This document shows positions 5,101 through 5,353 of a stretch of 5,353 bases of DNA, in pieces. Below the pieces are notes generated by a model. The model did no database searches and was not told the DNA's origin. It was given only the letters and a program-made list of their open reading frames with translations. Each line of letters starts with the position of its first letter. Positions within the stretch are counted from its first letter, which is position 1. The stretch spans positions 1 to 5,353 of the forward strand of contig CAZKYP010000225.1 of NCBI GenBank assembly GCA_964556885.1. The letters are read 5' to 3'. Origin of the DNA: CAZKYP01 sp964556885. Its GTDB lineage: Bacteria > Planctomycetota > Phycisphaerae > Sedimentisphaerales > Anaerobacaceae. The position numbers and the translations under genes are program-made.

Positions 5101-5316
5101 ATGTCGCAGATCCGGCAAAATTCAGATGAATCAAAAATCAGCCAAACTACGGACGGATTGAAAATCCGGCAAAAACCAGACGGGTCGAAGATCCGGCACA
5201 AAACTGACGGAGCTACAGAAGCTCAAATTGCTGCTAATCGGGCTAATGCTCAGAAATCAACCGGGCCGCGGACGGCCGAGGGGAAGGAAAAAGTGGCTCA
5301 AAATGCAAATCATTAA
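5101..5316 (+). CDS. Short protein: four 9-residue repeats plus truncated STGPRT module
   Basis: The start at ATG 5101 follows GGAGG and a plausible promoter; it gives 71 residues. Residues 3-38 are four tandem units of nine (pattern [QK]I[RS][QH]xxD[EG]x), ending in KIRHKTDGA. After a short linker comes ANRANAQKSTGPRTAEGKE and KVAQNA, the module also seen in the broken copy at 495. In other members I recall, the module goes on with a NALKHGL-like stretch and a longer C-terminal part. Here it stops right after QNA with NH and then TAA TAG, so the gene is probably cut at its 3' end. The function is unknown; the chain is hydrophilic, charged and likely disordered, without signal peptide or membrane segment. 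It may be translated, or be a decaying copy like its partner. The next frame (+1) stays open to the window edge but does not restore the module. Confidence 0.65.
   Translation: MSQIRQNSDESKISQTTDGLKIRQKPDGSKIRHKTDGATEAQIAANRANAQKSTGPRTAEGKEKVAQNANH
5107..5214 (+). repeat. Tandem 27-base repeat, four units, in frame
   Basis: Units lie at 5107-5133, 5134-5160, 5161-5187 and 5188-5214, each with the core ATCCGGCA (ATCAGCCA in unit two) and a GAC/GAT codon at position seven. Units three and four match at 20 of 27 bases. The length is a multiple of three, so copy-number changes keep the frame. A related stretch, GATCCGGC with GAATCAA further on (5057-5082), lies before the start codon and may be a fifth, decayed unit. 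Confidence 0.8.
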
Positions 5317-5353
5317 TAGTTGGGATAGGCACAAAGTGGCAAAGGCACATAGT

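Noticed and set aside
5107..5214. The tandem repeats as a CRISPR array
   Set aside because: Units follow each other without spacers, differ from one another and are in frame within a gene.

Overview
The window looks like chromosomal DNA of moderate-to-low G+C from a planctomycete, probably of the Phycisphaerae/Sedimentisphaerales type. This is inferred, not computed. The reasons are a LEPR-XLL motif (FEQLEPRLLLSAD) at the start of a presumably large exported protein, an ECF sigma factor paired with a long zinc-finger anti-sigma factor, and two copies of the 'ANRxNAxKSTGPRTxEGK' module.

Layout from left to right. (1) Positions 1-296, minus strand: the first 98 codons of a LEPR-XLL protein that continues past the left edge. 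It starts at GTG behind a strong GGAGGAG ribosome site. (2) 297-494: divergent intergenic DNA. (3) 495-635, plus strand: a broken STGPRT-module gene with its ribosome site intact but a TAG in the middle of the conserved motif. (4) 636-883: non-coding, with a dRS3-like palindrome and a GGACACCTTTA repeat fragment. (5) 884-1534, minus: a 216-residue protein of unknown function. An in-frame TGA separates it from a better start signal and a coding-like upstream frame. (6) 1742-3943, minus: a 733-residue anti-sigma factor with a ZAS zinc motif, one membrane segment and a very long outer part ending in an NTF2-like region. (7) 3956-4498, minus: the partner ECF sigma factor, 12 bases upstream of the anti-sigma gene. 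(8) 4499-5100: about 600 bases without a confident gene. It holds two copies of a GGGGACACCATACTT repeat, an inverted repeat, a doubtful 27-codon frame and a sigma-70-like promoter. (9) 5101-5316, plus: a 71-residue protein made of four 9-residue tandem repeats followed by a second STGPRT module that stops early.

The one functional unit is the sigma/anti-sigma pair. By family knowledge the anti-sigma holds the sigma at the inner membrane until its outer domain senses a signal; the target genes cannot be told from this window. The sequence around the pair looks like an accessory, recombining region: two decayed copies of one module in the same orientation about 4.7 kb apart, intergenic repeats of kinds often tied to transposase activity, and no transposase gene. 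I see no CRISPR array, tRNA, rRNA or complete mobile element. I do not see convincing evidence of a wholly new system. The most unusual items are the repeat-plus-module gene at the right edge and the TGA-interrupted gene at 884-1642.
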